Shown here piece after piece: positions 34,198 through 43,099 of a stretch of 64,000 nucleotides of DNA. How positions within the stretch are numbered: the first letter of the stretch is position 1; every line of letters starts with the position of its first letter. A program made the translations under genes and the position numbers. The notes under the pieces are model-generated. The model worked only from the letters and a program-made list of their open reading frames with translations, did not search any database and was not told the origin of the DNA. Origin of the DNA: Vulcanimicrobiota bacterium (GTDB lineage Bacteria; Vulcanimicrobiota; Xenobia; Xenobiales; JADMJV01); NCBI GenBank assembly GCA_017307785.1, contig JAFKGI010000010.1:124001-188000 (forward strand), given 5' to 3'.

Positions 34198-35031
34198 TTA
34201 CAGCCACCTCGGGCGCCATTTGAAAGTCAGCGTGCAGGCTGGCCCCACGTAAGAGAAGTCGTTCAGGCCCGGGACCATCCGGAGAAACTCGCCCTCGAAG
34301 TAGCGGATCGTGTTGGTCTTCGTGGTGCCGTCCAGCCTGGTGACGGTGCCGGCCACACAGTCGATGGTGGCAGAGTTGCCGAAGCCCAGGTAGGGATCGC
34401 CATATCGGCAGGTCAGGCCGCCGTCTGTGACGTTGGTGATCTGCGACGTGCCGACCGGGAGAAACACCGGGCTGCTGATGGTGATCTGCGGGTGCTGGCC
34501 ACGGTGGCAGTTCGGCAACGAAGACAGGTCGATCTGAAACGAGCCGTTCCCACCCATCGCAAACGTCCGAGTCTCCTCGCTTTCTGCATACCAGAACGGA
34601 TCGTCCACCTGCCACTCGATCTTTACTCGGGCGACGGTGCGGTCCATTCCCTCGACAGGCTCATCGTCCAGGCTCCGGAGGCGGGCCAGGTTGATATAGT
34701 GGCCCGTGTTGATCCGGAGGCGCTGGCCAGGCAAGCAGGCCTGGTAACGGATCTGGTTCATCAGCGCCAGGTGGGCGGCTCGGTCGTCCGCGTCCACGTA
34801 GCCTTCCACCACCAGCTTCCGCTCCTCGATCTCCTCGCCGTAGCTGACTCGCCCGTCAGCAAACATCAGGTCCTGACGGTCGATCTTCGCTTCGAAGGAG
34901 TTGTCTTTGAGCACCAGGCCGACCGGCAACTGAACGACCGCATCCCCACCCCCGTAGATGGAAAGCCCGAAGACGCCCTCGCCGTAGCGGCTTCCGCCCC
35001 CGGACTGCAGCAGCTCCACAAAGCGGCCCAT
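34198..35031 (-). CDS. Distal tail protein (Dit-like)
   Basis: The 277-residue protein follows the tape measure with overlapping stop and start. It fits a Dit protein: an N-terminal beta domain (SFEAKIDRQDLMFADGR, then ERKLVVEGYV), an ADDRAAHLALMNQIRYQACL helix, the VKIEWQVDDPFWYAE motif typical of the family and a C-terminal galectin-like domain. Dit forms the hexameric ring joining tail tube to the tip. Length is ordinary and no extra carbohydrate-binding module is seen. Confidence 0.78.
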   Translation of the reverse strand: MGRFVELLQSGGGSRYGEGVFGLSIYGGGDAVVQLPVGLVLKDNSFEAKIDRQDLMFADGRVSYGEEIEERKLVVEGYVDADDRAAHLALMNQIRYQACLPGQRLRINTGHYINLARLRSLDDEPVEGMDRTVARVKIEWQVDDPFWYAESEETRTFAMGGNGSFQIDLSSLPNCHRGQHPQITISSPVFLPVGTSQITNVTDGGLTCRYGDPYLGFGNSATIDCVAGTVTRLDGTTKTNTIRYFEGEFLRMVPGLNDFSYVGPACTLTFKWRPRWL

Positions 35032-38000
35032 TACGCAACCCCCTGGATGGCGGTCTGGATACCGCGGCCGATGCGCAGGCCCAGCTGCTCCGGAGACTCA
35101 CCGGTCTGCTGGACGTAAACCCTCTCGATGGGAACCGTCAGGCTGACCGGGCCGCCCCCGCTCTGAAGCGGGCTGTTGTTGAGGTTCTGGACCTGCTCGC
35201 GGCTCATCACATATTCGCCGGTCTGCAGCTTGGCCATGATCTCATCCCCTCGCAAAGTCATCCCGGCGCCAGCCCCCCAGTCCACCATTCCGCCCGTGTG
35301 GAAAGACCTGACCGAACCACCCGGACCGATGAGGCCGCCGGTATGAACTTGCGGCCCGACGAACGTCTCCAGCATCGGCCCGACGAAACCGCCACCGCCT
35401 GCCGAGACCGCGCCCCCGCCCATCCCCAGCAACCCACCGAAGAAGCCGAAGATCGAAGAGAGGATCTTCTGGAGGATGGTCGCCTTGATAATCATCTTGA
35501 TGATCTCGCCGATCACCTGATTGGCGATACCTTTCCACAGTTGTGTAAAACCCTGTGAGAAACTCTGCTGGCCGGTGAGGACTCCGGTCAGGAAGCCCTG
35601 GAAGTTTCCGAGTCCCTGCTGAAGCACGCCGGCCCAGGTCTGCTGGTCCTGCATGCGCTGCTGCATGATGAGCTGGTTGGCAGCGGCCAGTTGCGCCTGC
35701 TGGGCCAGCGTCAGGTTCTGCATCTGGGTCAGGTTGTCCACGAAGTCCTGAAGGGTGCTCGTGTTGAACTCGCCCTGCATGTCCAACTGCGTTTCGAAGT
35801 TGTCCCGATACGCATCGATCATCTGCAGCATCATGGCCTTCTTGGACTCTTCACCGCCCACCCAGGAGTTGAGCACCTCGGCCTGCCTGGCCAGCGCCTC
35901 ATCACGGGTGAGCTGCCCCAAGGCTCGCTCGTATTCGATGGCCTGCAACTTGCGCTGCTGCTGACCCTCGGCCGTGTTGCCCAGCTCGGTGAGGTAGCCC
36001 TTCGCCTGCTCAAACAGACCGCGGGTCGCCTCGGCCGGGTTCTGGATGTAGGCCTGGATGGCAGCGTAAGCCGCCTGGATCTGCGTCTGGAACTGAGGGA
36101 ACTGGCCCATCAGGGCGGAGATCCCGGCGTCCTGACGCTTGAAGTCAGCGATAGCGTTCCGGTCACCCAACCCCTGGGAGGCCTCGGACATATTGAGCCC
36201 GGCCATCTGGCGCGAGGAAGACTGGTCGATGGCGCCGCGGGCGGCCTCCACCTGGTCGCGCAGCTGGGGGTAAAGCCTGAGCAGGTCGGTGAGCTTCTGC
36301 TTCTCCTCGTCCGCGTTGGAGGTGATGCGTGCTCGAGCGGCCTCACCAGCCTTGCCCTCGGCCTCCAGGCGCATCACGGTGATCTCGGCCAGAGTCCGGC
36401 CGGCGGCCTTCTTCTCGTCGGCCCAGATGGCGGCCATCTTCACGCTGCTGGCCGTACGGGCGGCGTCCATCGCCTCCTTGGGCAGGCCCAGGGTGGCGGC
36501 GTCCTTCTGCAACTTCAGGAACTCGGATCGCACTGCGGCGCGGCGCTTGTCGAACTCGCTCACCGGCTTGTCGAGGAACGAATCCATCGACCGGCCCCAG
36601 TCCATCAGGGCGCCCTTGTATTTCTCCAGGTCGGCCATGACGTCCTGAGCGCCCTTGCGGACCTTACCATCCAGCGCAAACACGCCGGTATTCCCCATGC
36701 GCTCCATCCCGGTGGTGAGGTGCATGTGGTCGCCAGAGCCACCCGTCCACGCGCGCGCAGCCGGGTCATACTCGTTAATCCCGCTCTTGAAACCGGTGCC
36801 CTGGGCCAGGCGCTTCAGGGCCTCGGGAGCCAGGTTGCGGGGCAGATCCAGGGCGGCCAGGTCGATGGCCTGGCCGGACCCGTGGAACGTGCCGGAGTTG
36901 GACCGGAAGGCGCTGGTGATGGCCAGCTTGATTTTGTTGTTGACCGCGTTCTCCACCAGGCGGTAGGTGGCGGCCAGCGTCGCATCATCCAGGCCGCCGA
37001 GATTCGCCCCACCCGCAGAAGAGTTGCTCCTGATGAAGTCGGTCATCTGCCCACGGGTCAGCGCGACCTTTTTCTTCTTCGTGGTGCCGTGGTGCTTCTC
37101 GGCCTTGATGCGGTCCTGAAGCTCATCCCAGGAAGGTCCGCCCTGCTCGGCCACCTTGGTGGACTGCACAGCCTGGCCCCACTTGGCCAGGCCCTTCGAA
37201 CCGGCCTTGGAGATCTTGGACAGGAACGGAAGCACCTGCTTCTGGGCGTCCGTCATCATCTTGGAAAGCGCACCGCCACCACTCGGCCCGCCGAAGCCAC
37301 GGAACAGCTCGGGCCCGACCATGGCGGGCTGCTTGCCGCGCCAGCCATCGATAAAGGCCTGGGCCGCTTTCTCGCCAGCCTCAAGCATCTTGCCGGGCAG
37401 GTTCTGGAGTTCATCGATCAGGCTGATCGTGAGTTCCTTGGCAGCAGCTACGATTCGCGGGATGATGCTCTTGATGATCTCCACGAAGTAGTCCCAGGCG
37501 CCGGCCCAGTCGTTCTTTGCCAGTTTCCAGATCAGCTGGATGTTGGCGGAGACCGTGCGGCCGATCAGCTCGAGCGCCTTGGAAATGACAGCCCAGGCCA
37601 TCCGGACAGCAGTGCCGGCCACGGCCCACGTGACTTTCATCAGCTCCCCGAACGCGCGGATGTAGGGCATCATCTCGGAGAATGCCTGGCCCCAGTCCTT
37701 GAAGATCGGCTCGAGCTCCGATTTGTAAAAGCGGACCACGGCGCCGAAGGCAGCGGTCGCTAGGTTCTTCCAGTCCTGCCAGTCGCCCACATTACGCGCG
37801 AACCATGTGCCCAGCTCCGAGAACTTCTCGCCCACGAAGTCCACCGCGGCGCCGGCGGCCTCCCGGATTCCACCCCAGTCCTTCGCCCAGGCGGTGGCCA
37901 GCGCGGCAATTCCCGCGATAGCCAGAGCAAACGGGATTCCCCCAATGGCCACGGTCAGGGCGCGAATGGGGGCGAGGACCACGCCGATCCCCGAGCCCAG

Positions 38001-39572
38001 CGCCTGTAGGCCTGGCTTGAACGCCACCAGATTGGGTGCCGCCAAAAGCAGGGCGCCGCCCAGGGTGAGGAGACCCCCCGCAACTGAACCAATCACGCCG
38101 ACATTGCGCTGAGCTGCAGGAGACATGTCCGCCAGCATCTTCGTAAAGTCACGGCCCATCAGAATCGCGGGCCCGAAGGCCTCCACGGAACCACGGCCCA
38201 CCCCGATGAAGAAGGCGTCCAGGTTGGTGCGGATCTCGTCGATGGGCTGCTGGGCGGCCTTCATTTGCTCGGCAAAGGCTCGAGCGGTGGAGCCGGCGTC
38301 GGTCAGGTTGTCTTTCGTCCGCTCCTGCAGCAGCTTGCCGTTGTCCATTCCCATCAGCTGCTTCGCGGCGCTCACCGCCTCGTCGCTGCCCAGGATGGGG
38401 GACAGCAGTTCAGTGCGGCCACCGGTCGCCTTGAACAGGCCCTGAAGGACCTTGGTCAGGCCTTTGGTTTGCAGCTCGGCCTCACCCATCTCATAGCCCA
38501 GGCCCTTGAGCATCGCACGGGCATCCTTGCCCGGGCTGGAGAGTTTGTAGATCAGCTGACGCAGGCCGGTCATAGCCACCGCGGGCTTTGCACCACGTTG
38601 GGTCATGACGGCGATGGCCGCGCCCAGCTCCTCGATCGGGACCTTGGAACTGGCGGCCAGGCTGGTGACCGAGCCCAGGTTTGAGTAGAGCTGCTCGGCG
38701 CTGATGACACCCTTGTCGATCGTGTTGAAGAACACGTCCTGGAAATGCTCGGCCTGGCGGACCGAAGCGCCGTAACTGTTGAGCGCCTGGCCGAGGCCCT
38801 CGCTCACCGTGTGGACGTCGGTCATGCCGGCCTTTGCACCCACGGCGGAAAGGCGCAGCATCTGCAGGCCTTCCGCGCCCTGGTAGCCGCTCGAGTTGAT
38901 ATCGTACAGCGCATCAGCGAAGCCCTGCACGGTCTGGCCGGTCTTCAGCTCCACCGCCATTCGCCGAACCGCCTCGGATGTATCCGCGAAGATCGGCTCG
39001 GAGTCTTTGGCGATGGAGTTGGTGTTCCGCATCGCGCGGTTGAAGTCCAGGAACTTCTTGCCAGACACGGCCAGGCCGGCCACGATGGTGCCGCCACCAG
39101 CGGCCAGCACCTTACCCATTCCGGTGACCTGCTTGGACCAATCCTTCGTGGAGTCGGAAAAGGCCTTGCAGTCCTTCGCATACTGCGCTGCAGCCTGCGA
39201 AAAGGTCTGGGTGAACTTCGTGACCGTCTGGCCCGTCTGGCCCAGGCCGCCGGCGACGTCGGGAGTGAACGCCTTACGAAACCGAGCGGAGACGGTGGTC
39301 GAGGTCTGCGCTACGCTTTGGAACGTCTGGCTGATCTTCTGACCAAAGCCCTGGACAACGTTCGAGAACTTGCCCATGCCCATGTCGTTGGAGAACGTCT
39401 TTTTGACGTTGTCGCCCATCCCCGCGGCAGACTTGTCCGTCTTGTTGAAGAGCTGGGACGCTTTGACGTAAAAGTCATCCAGGCCCTTCAGACCCTCAGT
39501 CAGACCCGATAGGAACTGGCGCATATCCATCGACATGGAGCTTTTCGCTCCGCCTACGTAGACGTCAGACAC
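35031..39572 (-). CDS. Tail tape measure protein with embedded M15-like peptidase domain
   Basis: At 1513 residues it is the longest gene and sets tail length. A TP901-type core spans about 180-450, a hydrophobic belt about 490-570 and another near 1330-1400. Between about 840 and 960 lies a zinc-peptidase-like domain: AITSAFRSNSGTFHGSGQAI with D in IDLAALDL, then GGSGDHMHL. This gives the H(6)D...HxH ligand set of M15/VanY-type enzymes that cut peptidoglycan cross-bridges. It probably opens the wall at DNA entry. The GTG start follows AGGAGG by nine bases. The protein starts seven bases after the frameshift product stops. Confidence 0.88.
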   Translation of the reverse strand: MSDVYVGGAKSSMSMDMRQFLSGLTEGLKGLDDFYVKASQLFNKTDKSAAGMGDNVKKTFSNDMGMGKFSNVVQGFGQKISQTFQSVAQTSTTVSARFRKAFTPDVAGGLGQTGQTVTKFTQTFSQAAAQYAKDCKAFSDSTKDWSKQVTGMGKVLAAGGGTIVAGLAVSGKKFLDFNRAMRNTNSIAKDSEPIFADTSEAVRRMAVELKTGQTVQGFADALYDINSSGYQGAEGLQMLRLSAVGAKAGMTDVHTVSEGLGQALNSYGASVRQAEHFQDVFFNTIDKGVISAEQLYSNLGSVTSLAASSKVPIEELGAAIAVMTQRGAKPAVAMTGLRQLIYKLSSPGKDARAMLKGLGYEMGEAELQTKGLTKVLQGLFKATGGRTELLSPILGSDEAVSAAKQLMGMDNGKLLQERTKDNLTDAGSTARAFAEQMKAAQQPIDEIRTNLDAFFIGVGRGSVEAFGPAILMGRDFTKMLADMSPAAQRNVGVIGSVAGGLLTLGGALLLAAPNLVAFKPGLQALGSGIGVVLAPIRALTVAIGGIPFALAIAGIAALATAWAKDWGGIREAAGAAVDFVGEKFSELGTWFARNVGDWQDWKNLATAAFGAVVRFYKSELEPIFKDWGQAFSEMMPYIRAFGELMKVTWAVAGTAVRMAWAVISKALELIGRTVSANIQLIWKLAKNDWAGAWDYFVEIIKSIIPRIVAAAKELTISLIDELQNLPGKMLEAGEKAAQAFIDGWRGKQPAMVGPELFRGFGGPSGGGALSKMMTDAQKQVLPFLSKISKAGSKGLAKWGQAVQSTKVAEQGGPSWDELQDRIKAEKHHGTTKKKKVALTRGQMTDFIRSNSSAGGANLGGLDDATLAATYRLVENAVNNKIKLAITSAFRSNSGTFHGSGQAIDLAALDLPRNLAPEALKRLAQGTGFKSGINEYDPAARAWTGGSGDHMHLTTGMERMGNTGVFALDGKVRKGAQDVMADLEKYKGALMDWGRSMDSFLDKPVSEFDKRRAAVRSEFLKLQKDAATLGLPKEAMDAARTASSVKMAAIWADEKKAAGRTLAEITVMRLEAEGKAGEAARARITSNADEEKQKLTDLLRLYPQLRDQVEAARGAIDQSSSRQMAGLNMSEASQGLGDRNAIADFKRQDAGISALMGQFPQFQTQIQAAYAAIQAYIQNPAEATRGLFEQAKGYLTELGNTAEGQQQRKLQAIEYERALGQLTRDEALARQAEVLNSWVGGEESKKAMMLQMIDAYRDNFETQLDMQGEFNTSTLQDFVDNLTQMQNLTLAQQAQLAAANQLIMQQRMQDQQTWAGVLQQGLGNFQGFLTGVLTGQQSFSQGFTQLWKGIANQVIGEIIKMIIKATILQKILSSIFGFFGGLLGMGGGAVSAGGGGFVGPMLETFVGPQVHTGGLIGPGGSVRSFHTGGMVDWGAGAGMTLRGDEIMAKLQTGEYVMSREQVQNLNNSPLQSGGGPVSLTVPIERVYVQQTGESPEQLGLRIGRGIQTAIQGVA

Positions 39573-39577
39573 TCGAC

Positions 39578-40356
39578 TTAGCCTCCTTTCTTTGGTTTCT
39601 CAACGCGCACGTAACCGCGCATAATGCCGGCCCAGACATTGGGGCCCATCTCCCAGAACGCGTCCTCACTGTCGATGTGGAGATAGCGGAACGCCTGGAA
39701 GAGCTTGCTCTCCCAGAGGGCGAGGATTTGCTCTAGGGAGCGACGGGCTCGGGGATGGGCACCGGCGGCGGTGCTGGGGCCGGCGGCGCGCTTTCGTTTC
39801 CCTCGTTGGCCTTGGCCAGGTTCTTGGCTTGCTGCTCACCCATCCCAAAGGCCTGAGAGAACAGGCTGGAAATCATCCGATACGGCGCGGAGAAGTCGTC
39901 GGGCAGCTCGCCCAGGAACTCCTCCAGACTCATCGTCAGGGAGTTGGTGCGGCGCCACGTGCACGACAGGTGGTAGCACAACTTGTAGACCATGGCCATG
40001 TCCAACTTCGTCTGAGGGACCATCACCGGGCGAGGTGCCATCACCGGGTTCCCGTTCGCGTCATGCACGATGGATCGCGCATCATCAAACTCGGGGAAGA
40101 GGAGAACTTTGCCGGTCGAGTCCATCTCGAAGACGGGCAGGCCCTCTTCGTCCAGCTCCTGGATTAGGACGGGCTTGCCTTCCTTGTCCAGCACAGGCTT
40201 GTTGAGGTCGGCCAGGTCGGCCAGGTCCAGACCGCCCACCGTCTGCAGTTCGAAGACGAAAGCGTGATCCAAACAAAAACGCCAGCTCTCGGCTGGCTGG
40301 TTGGGGTTCTTCTGGCGCATCTCCATCATCTGGCGCGCCGTGCGTAGCTGCTGCAT
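39578..40356 (-). CDS. Tail assembly chaperone, -1 frameshift product (gpGT-like)
   Basis: A second frame without any start codon lies just downstream of the chaperone (39733-40356), in the -1 frame. It is open across the chaperone's last 60 bases and stops at 39578. It encodes LEQILALWESKLFQAFRYLH and onward, ending KKGG. Slippage at GGGAAAC (39802-39796) would fuse both into a protein of 259 residues. This is the lambda G/GT arrangement: same place before the tape measure, same type of heptamer (lambda uses GGGAAAG). The T-like extension normally recruits the tape measure for tail assembly. The efficiency of slippage cannot be known from sequence. Confidence 0.72.
39733..40356 (-). CDS. Tail assembly chaperone, short form (gpG-like)
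   Basis: The 207-residue protein precedes the tape measure. A helical domain occupies about 90-180 (DMAMVYKLCYHLSCTWRRT, then MSLEEFLGELPDDF) and a Pro/Ala-rich tail follows. It starts MQQLRTARQMMEMRQKNPNQ at ATG 40356 after AAAGGA. Gene position and the downstream -1 frame identify it as the tail chaperone that keeps tape measure soluble during tail assembly. Residues 50-75 hold a short beta segment. No enzymatic motif is seen. Confidence 0.72.
   Translation of the reverse strand: MQQLRTARQMMEMRQKNPNQPAESWRFCLDHAFVFELQTVGGLDLADLADLNKPVLDKEGKPVLIQELDEEGLPVFEMDSTGKVLLFPEFDDARSIVHDANGNPVMAPRPVMVPQTKLDMAMVYKLCYHLSCTWRRTNSLTMSLEEFLGELPDDFSAPYRMISSLFSQAFGMGEQQAKNLAKANEGNESAPPAPAPPPVPIPEPVAP
39796..39802 (-). 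promoter_or_regulatory. Slippery heptamer GGGAAAC for -1 ribosomal frameshift
   Basis: In the chaperone frame this reads G-GGA-AAC, the X-XXY-YYZ form needed for tandem slippage. A GCACCG/CGGTGC hairpin (39774-39759) lies 21 bases downstream and may help, although that is farther than usual. The 0-frame stop is 61 bases downstream. Confidence 0.65.
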
Positions 40357-40374
40357 GGGGTCCTTTCAAATCGG

Positions 40375-40412
40375 GGGAAAAGGAAAGGGCGGCGCCCGTG
40401 AAGGCGCCGCCC
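40375..40412 (-). terminator. Strong hairpin after the tail tube gene
   Basis: GGGCGGCGCC and GGCGCCGCCC (40387-40396 and 40403-40412) form a perfect ten-base stem with a six-base loop. On the minus strand it is followed by TTTCCTTTTCC. It lies between the abundant tail tube gene and the chaperone, and probably reduces read-through to set protein ratios. Confidence 0.7.
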
Positions 40413-40421
40413 CTTAGGGGT

Positions 40422-41312
40422 TTAGGCGCAGGTCCAGTCCCACTGGTAAGCGGTGGCCAGGCCGTTGCCGGCCGCGTCCTTGACGCCACGGGTGACGGTG
40501 CCACGCGCGGGAGTGGAGGCGGCGAAGTTGGGGGTGGGCAGCAGCGAGACTTGCTGGGAATTCACGATGGTCATCGTGGTTCCGAGCACGGCCCCGGTCG
40601 TGCGGTTGGAGGCGAAGATGTTGTCCACGTTGAGCGAACTCATCAGCATCGGCTCGCTGAAGTTGATCAGGATGGCGGCCGAGACCGAAACCGCAGTCGC
40701 GCCACTGATCGGCACGGTGCTGGAAACGGTGGGCGGGGTGGTGTCGATGGCGCCGGCCGGGATGGCCACCGCGGTTTCGTTGCGAGTGCGAGTCTCGATG
40801 TAGTTGTCCGAGTCGCGAGGAATCGCCATGAAGGTGTATTCCATTTCGCGAGCACCGTCCTGAGAGAAAGACTCTTTCTCGTTGGTGATGACGCACTTGT
40901 GCAGCCGGCGCTGGAGGTCGCCGTTGTCCTCTTCCGCGGACATGACTTGCATCCAGAACTCGAAGTATTTCGGCTTCGAGTCGCTGGTGATGGTCATGCT
41001 CTGGGTCTGGTTCCCGTTGCTGCCGGTGATGGCACCGACCGTCGCGCCTTGCAGCACGCCAGTCACTACGAAGTCCTCGGCGCCGACCTTGAACGAGCCC
41101 TCCACCTTGTCGATCTTGCGGGCGATTCGGGCGGTTTTGTCGTCGCCTTTGATCTCCACGATCGTATAGGTGTAGGTGAGTTCGCCGTCCTGAACTAGGG
41201 GAACGTCGATTCGGGTGTCGAGAGTGGTGCTTCCACCCGCGATATCCGAGATGATGGGAGCGATTTTGAGATCGCGAAAGCCCGCACTGGATTGGGTTGT
41301 TTTGAGTGCCAT
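40422..41312 (-). CDS. Major tail (tube) protein with C-terminal Ig-like domain
   Basis: The 296-residue protein has an N-terminal tube domain (about 1-190), with beta strands such as ELTYTYTIVEIKGDDKT and GSFKVGAEDFVVTGVLQG. A C-terminal Big_5/SbsA-type Ig-like domain (about 193-296) begins DTTPPTVSSTVPISGATAV. It includes INFSEPMLMSSLN and ends GVKDAAGNGLATAYQWDW. Added Ig domains on tube proteins decorate the tail outside and may bind the host surface weakly. Genome position (before the chaperone and tape measure) supports the assignment. Confidence 0.8.
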   Translation of the reverse strand: MALKTTQSSAGFRDLKIAPIISDIAGGSTTLDTRIDVPLVQDGELTYTYTIVEIKGDDKTARIARKIDKVEGSFKVGAEDFVVTGVLQGATVGAITGSNGNQTQSMTITSDSKPKYFEFWMQVMSAEEDNGDLQRRLHKCVITNEKESFSQDGAREMEYTFMAIPRDSDNYIETRTRNETAVAIPAGAIDTTPPTVSSTVPISGATAVSVSAAILINFSEPMLMSSLNVDNIFASNRTTGAVLGTTMTIVNSQQVSLLPTPNFAASTPARGTVTRGVKDAAGNGLATAYQWDWTCA

Positions 41313-41330
41313 ATTGGCAGGTCTCCTTTC

Positions 41331-41771
41331 TTACTCGCGGGCTGTCACGCCCAATTGGAATCGAAGGTTGACGGTGTAGACGTAGCCGTCTGCGGGGTCG
41401 TGGCCGAGGTCGGCCGGCTCTGATACCGGTCTGCAGAGGCGGACGGACACGATGTCCGGGTAAGTGCCGAGAATGACCGCGCCATCGTCGAGGATCCGGC
41501 GGTTCATCTGGTGAGCCAGCTCGTGCACCATCCAGGCCCGGTTGCTGGCCCAGAGCGGATCACGTGAGCGGGTCATCACCTGCACGTGCGTCCAGCGCAG
41601 GCCGAACAGGGCCAGGTCGGGGCTGCCCCCGGTGGAGCGAAGGACCACGGCGTCAGAGGCGCTGGCCGGGTGCTCTCCCGTGAAAAGAGACTGGCCCGCT
41701 ACTACTTGCAGCGGGCCAGCGAAATAGGCGGCCAGGAGGTCAAGGAAGAGGGCTCTCTTAGGAGGCTCCAT
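41331..41771 (-). CDS. Tail terminator/completion-like protein
   Basis: The 146-residue protein lies between the gp10-like gene and the tail tube, where siphophages encode the tail terminator that caps the tube. It has an alpha-beta pattern with RWTHVQVMTRSRDPLWASNR and a GYVYTVNLRFQLGV beta hairpin at the end. No sharp motif exists for this family, so the call rests mostly on order and size. It overlaps the upstream gene by 14 bases. Confidence 0.6.
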   Translation of the reverse strand: MEPPKRALFLDLLAAYFAGPLQVVAGQSLFTGEHPASASDAVVLRSTGGSPDLALFGLRWTHVQVMTRSRDPLWASNRAWMVHELAHQMNRRILDDGAVILGTYPDIVSVRLCRPVSEPADLGHDPADGYVYTVNLRFQLGVTARE

Positions 41772-42231
41772 TCAAGGCCTCCGCTACCACCCGGGCCAGG
41801 CCGGGCTGCACCAAGTCGAGGTGGGCCGCGACGGCTACCTCCAGGTATTTGGCCATGCCGCTCTTGTGCTTGAGGTCGGTGCGCTCGTGGACCTTGCCGG
41901 CGTATTGCACGTCGCCGGCGCCCAGCTCGCCACCAAAGCCGAGAGTGGCCCGGGCCTGCTGGCTGCTACGGCCCAGGTCGGTCCCGGTGGCTTTCGCGCC
42001 CTGGTTGTTTCCGCGGGCACCGATGGTCTTGCCGTTCACGCCCATATAGGCGGAGCGGCGCAGTTTGCCCGATTTCATCGGCGCGTTCTTCACGGCCGCG
42101 TCCAGGATGGACAGACAGAAATCGTAGAACCACCACAGGCGAACGGCCTTGACCACGGCGTTACAGCGGCGGGTCATCTCGCGCTTAATCTTGGTGATGT
42201 CGCTCTTGGCGATGCCAGAACGCTTAGGCAC
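41758..42231 (-). CDS. HK97 gp10-like head-tail joining protein
   Basis: The 157-residue protein contains the gp10 hallmark VKNAPMKSGKLRRSAYMGVN, followed by a basic loop and an amphipathic end (MAKYLEVAVAAHLDLVQPGL). HK97 gp10 family members occur at the head-tail interface or tail completion stage. It overlaps the downstream tail-terminator-like gene by 14 bases and the upstream gene by 8 bases. Its basic charge suits contact with DNA or the negatively charged tube lumen. Confidence 0.7.
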   Translation of the reverse strand: MPKRSGIAKSDITKIKREMTRRCNAVVKAVRLWWFYDFCLSILDAAVKNAPMKSGKLRRSAYMGVNGKTIGARGNNQGAKATGTDLGRSSQQARATLGFGGELGAGDVQYAGKVHERTDLKHKSGMAKYLEVAVAAHLDLVQPGLARVVAEALNGAS

Positions 42232-42550
42232 GGCGGCCCCGCTCGAGCATCACCTTCACGTGATCGTCCCAGTCCAGACCGCGGCCCTTGCTGACGTGAG
42301 CAACCCGGAAAGTCCACCCGTCAAAGGTCACCTGGTCGTTCACGGCAATGGCGGTGCCGGGGGAGAAGAACAGGGTGGAGTCGCTCACCTCCAGGTCGCC
42401 ACTCGGTCCCCGCGTGACCTTCAGCTCCTCCTGCACCCGACAGTTGAGGTCCACCGGGTCCCCAAGGATGGGCTGACCCGCGTGCAGACCCGTGCCCGTG
42501 ACGGCCCGATGCGTGCAGCTCTGTGTGCAGTACAGGTCAAAGTCGGCCAT
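42224..42550 (-). CDS. Head closure/connector-like protein, 108 residues
   Basis: The protein starts MADFDLYCTQSCTHRAVTGT at ATG 42550, overlapping the upstream stop as TAATG. A longer frame upstream is rejected because it lies inside that gene. The body is beta-rich (QVTFDGWTFRVAHVSKGRGL), as in small head-closure proteins. Function is inferred from position between the adaptor and the gp10-like gene. Confidence 0.58.
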   Translation of the reverse strand: MADFDLYCTQSCTHRAVTGTGLHAGQPILGDPVDLNCRVQEELKVTRGPSGDLEVSDSTLFFSPGTAIAVNDQVTFDGWTFRVAHVSKGRGLDWDDHVKVMLERGRRA

Positions 42551-43095
42551 TAGAACGAGTAGAAGCCTTTCAGCGTGTTGCGATTGCAGCGCTCGCGCGC
42601 GCGGGTGGTGACCCGGCCGGTCTTGGCGATCCAGTCGTGCAGCAAAGCACGCGCGTCCACACACAGCACGATGCTGGCCAGGCTGGCTGCACCAGGTGCG
42701 AACTCCTGAGAGTGGTCGCCAACCTGAAACGCTCGGACGCCCTGGGCCTGTAGTTGCTGGGCCCGAGAACGGCCACCCGAGGCGAGGTTCTGCAGGCGAT
42801 AGCGGGCCTGGAGGCAGACCGCTTGCTTCACTTCCTCGGGGATCTGAGGGAAGGGCTCACGCTGCCCGCAGCGGGGGAACGCCAAGCGCTGGGAATGGGT
42901 GGCCGGGTATCCCTTGTAGCGCAAACACTGCAGGTCCCGAGTCGCCTCCATAAGGGCCTGCTGCTTTTGCTTGAGAGAGAAGTTGGCTTCCCAGTCCCAG
43001 CCAGACGGGCTGAGGCTGTCGGCAAAAATTGCCGTAGCCTCTTCCACGTCCACAAGGCTGGTGGCGGATTCTCCCGCTGCGGTAGCGTCGAACAT
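42550..43095 (-). CDS. Head-tail adaptor of the DnaT-like/gp6 type
   Basis: The 181-residue protein starts MFDATAAGESATSLVDVEEA. It contains KQQALMEATRDLQCLRYKGY and QRLAFPRCG, then IPEEVKQAVCLQARYRL. This pattern recurs in phage connector proteins labelled DnaT-like ssDNA-binding in databases. They form the ring attached to the portal. A longer upstream frame overlaps the preceding gene and is rejected. Stop and next start overlap. Confidence 0.7.
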   Translation of the reverse strand: MFDATAAGESATSLVDVEEATAIFADSLSPSGWDWEANFSLKQKQQALMEATRDLQCLRYKGYPATHSQRLAFPRCGQREPFPQIPEEVKQAVCLQARYRLQNLASGGRSRAQQLQAQGVRAFQVGDHSQEFAPGAASLASIVLCVDARALLHDWIAKTGRVTTRARERCNRNTLKGFYSF

Positions 43096-43099
43096 TGGA

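Noticed and set aside
35691..37763. Plus-strand open frame of 690 codons
   Set aside because: Antisense to the tape measure gene, with no domain and shadow-type Leu/Gly/His composition.
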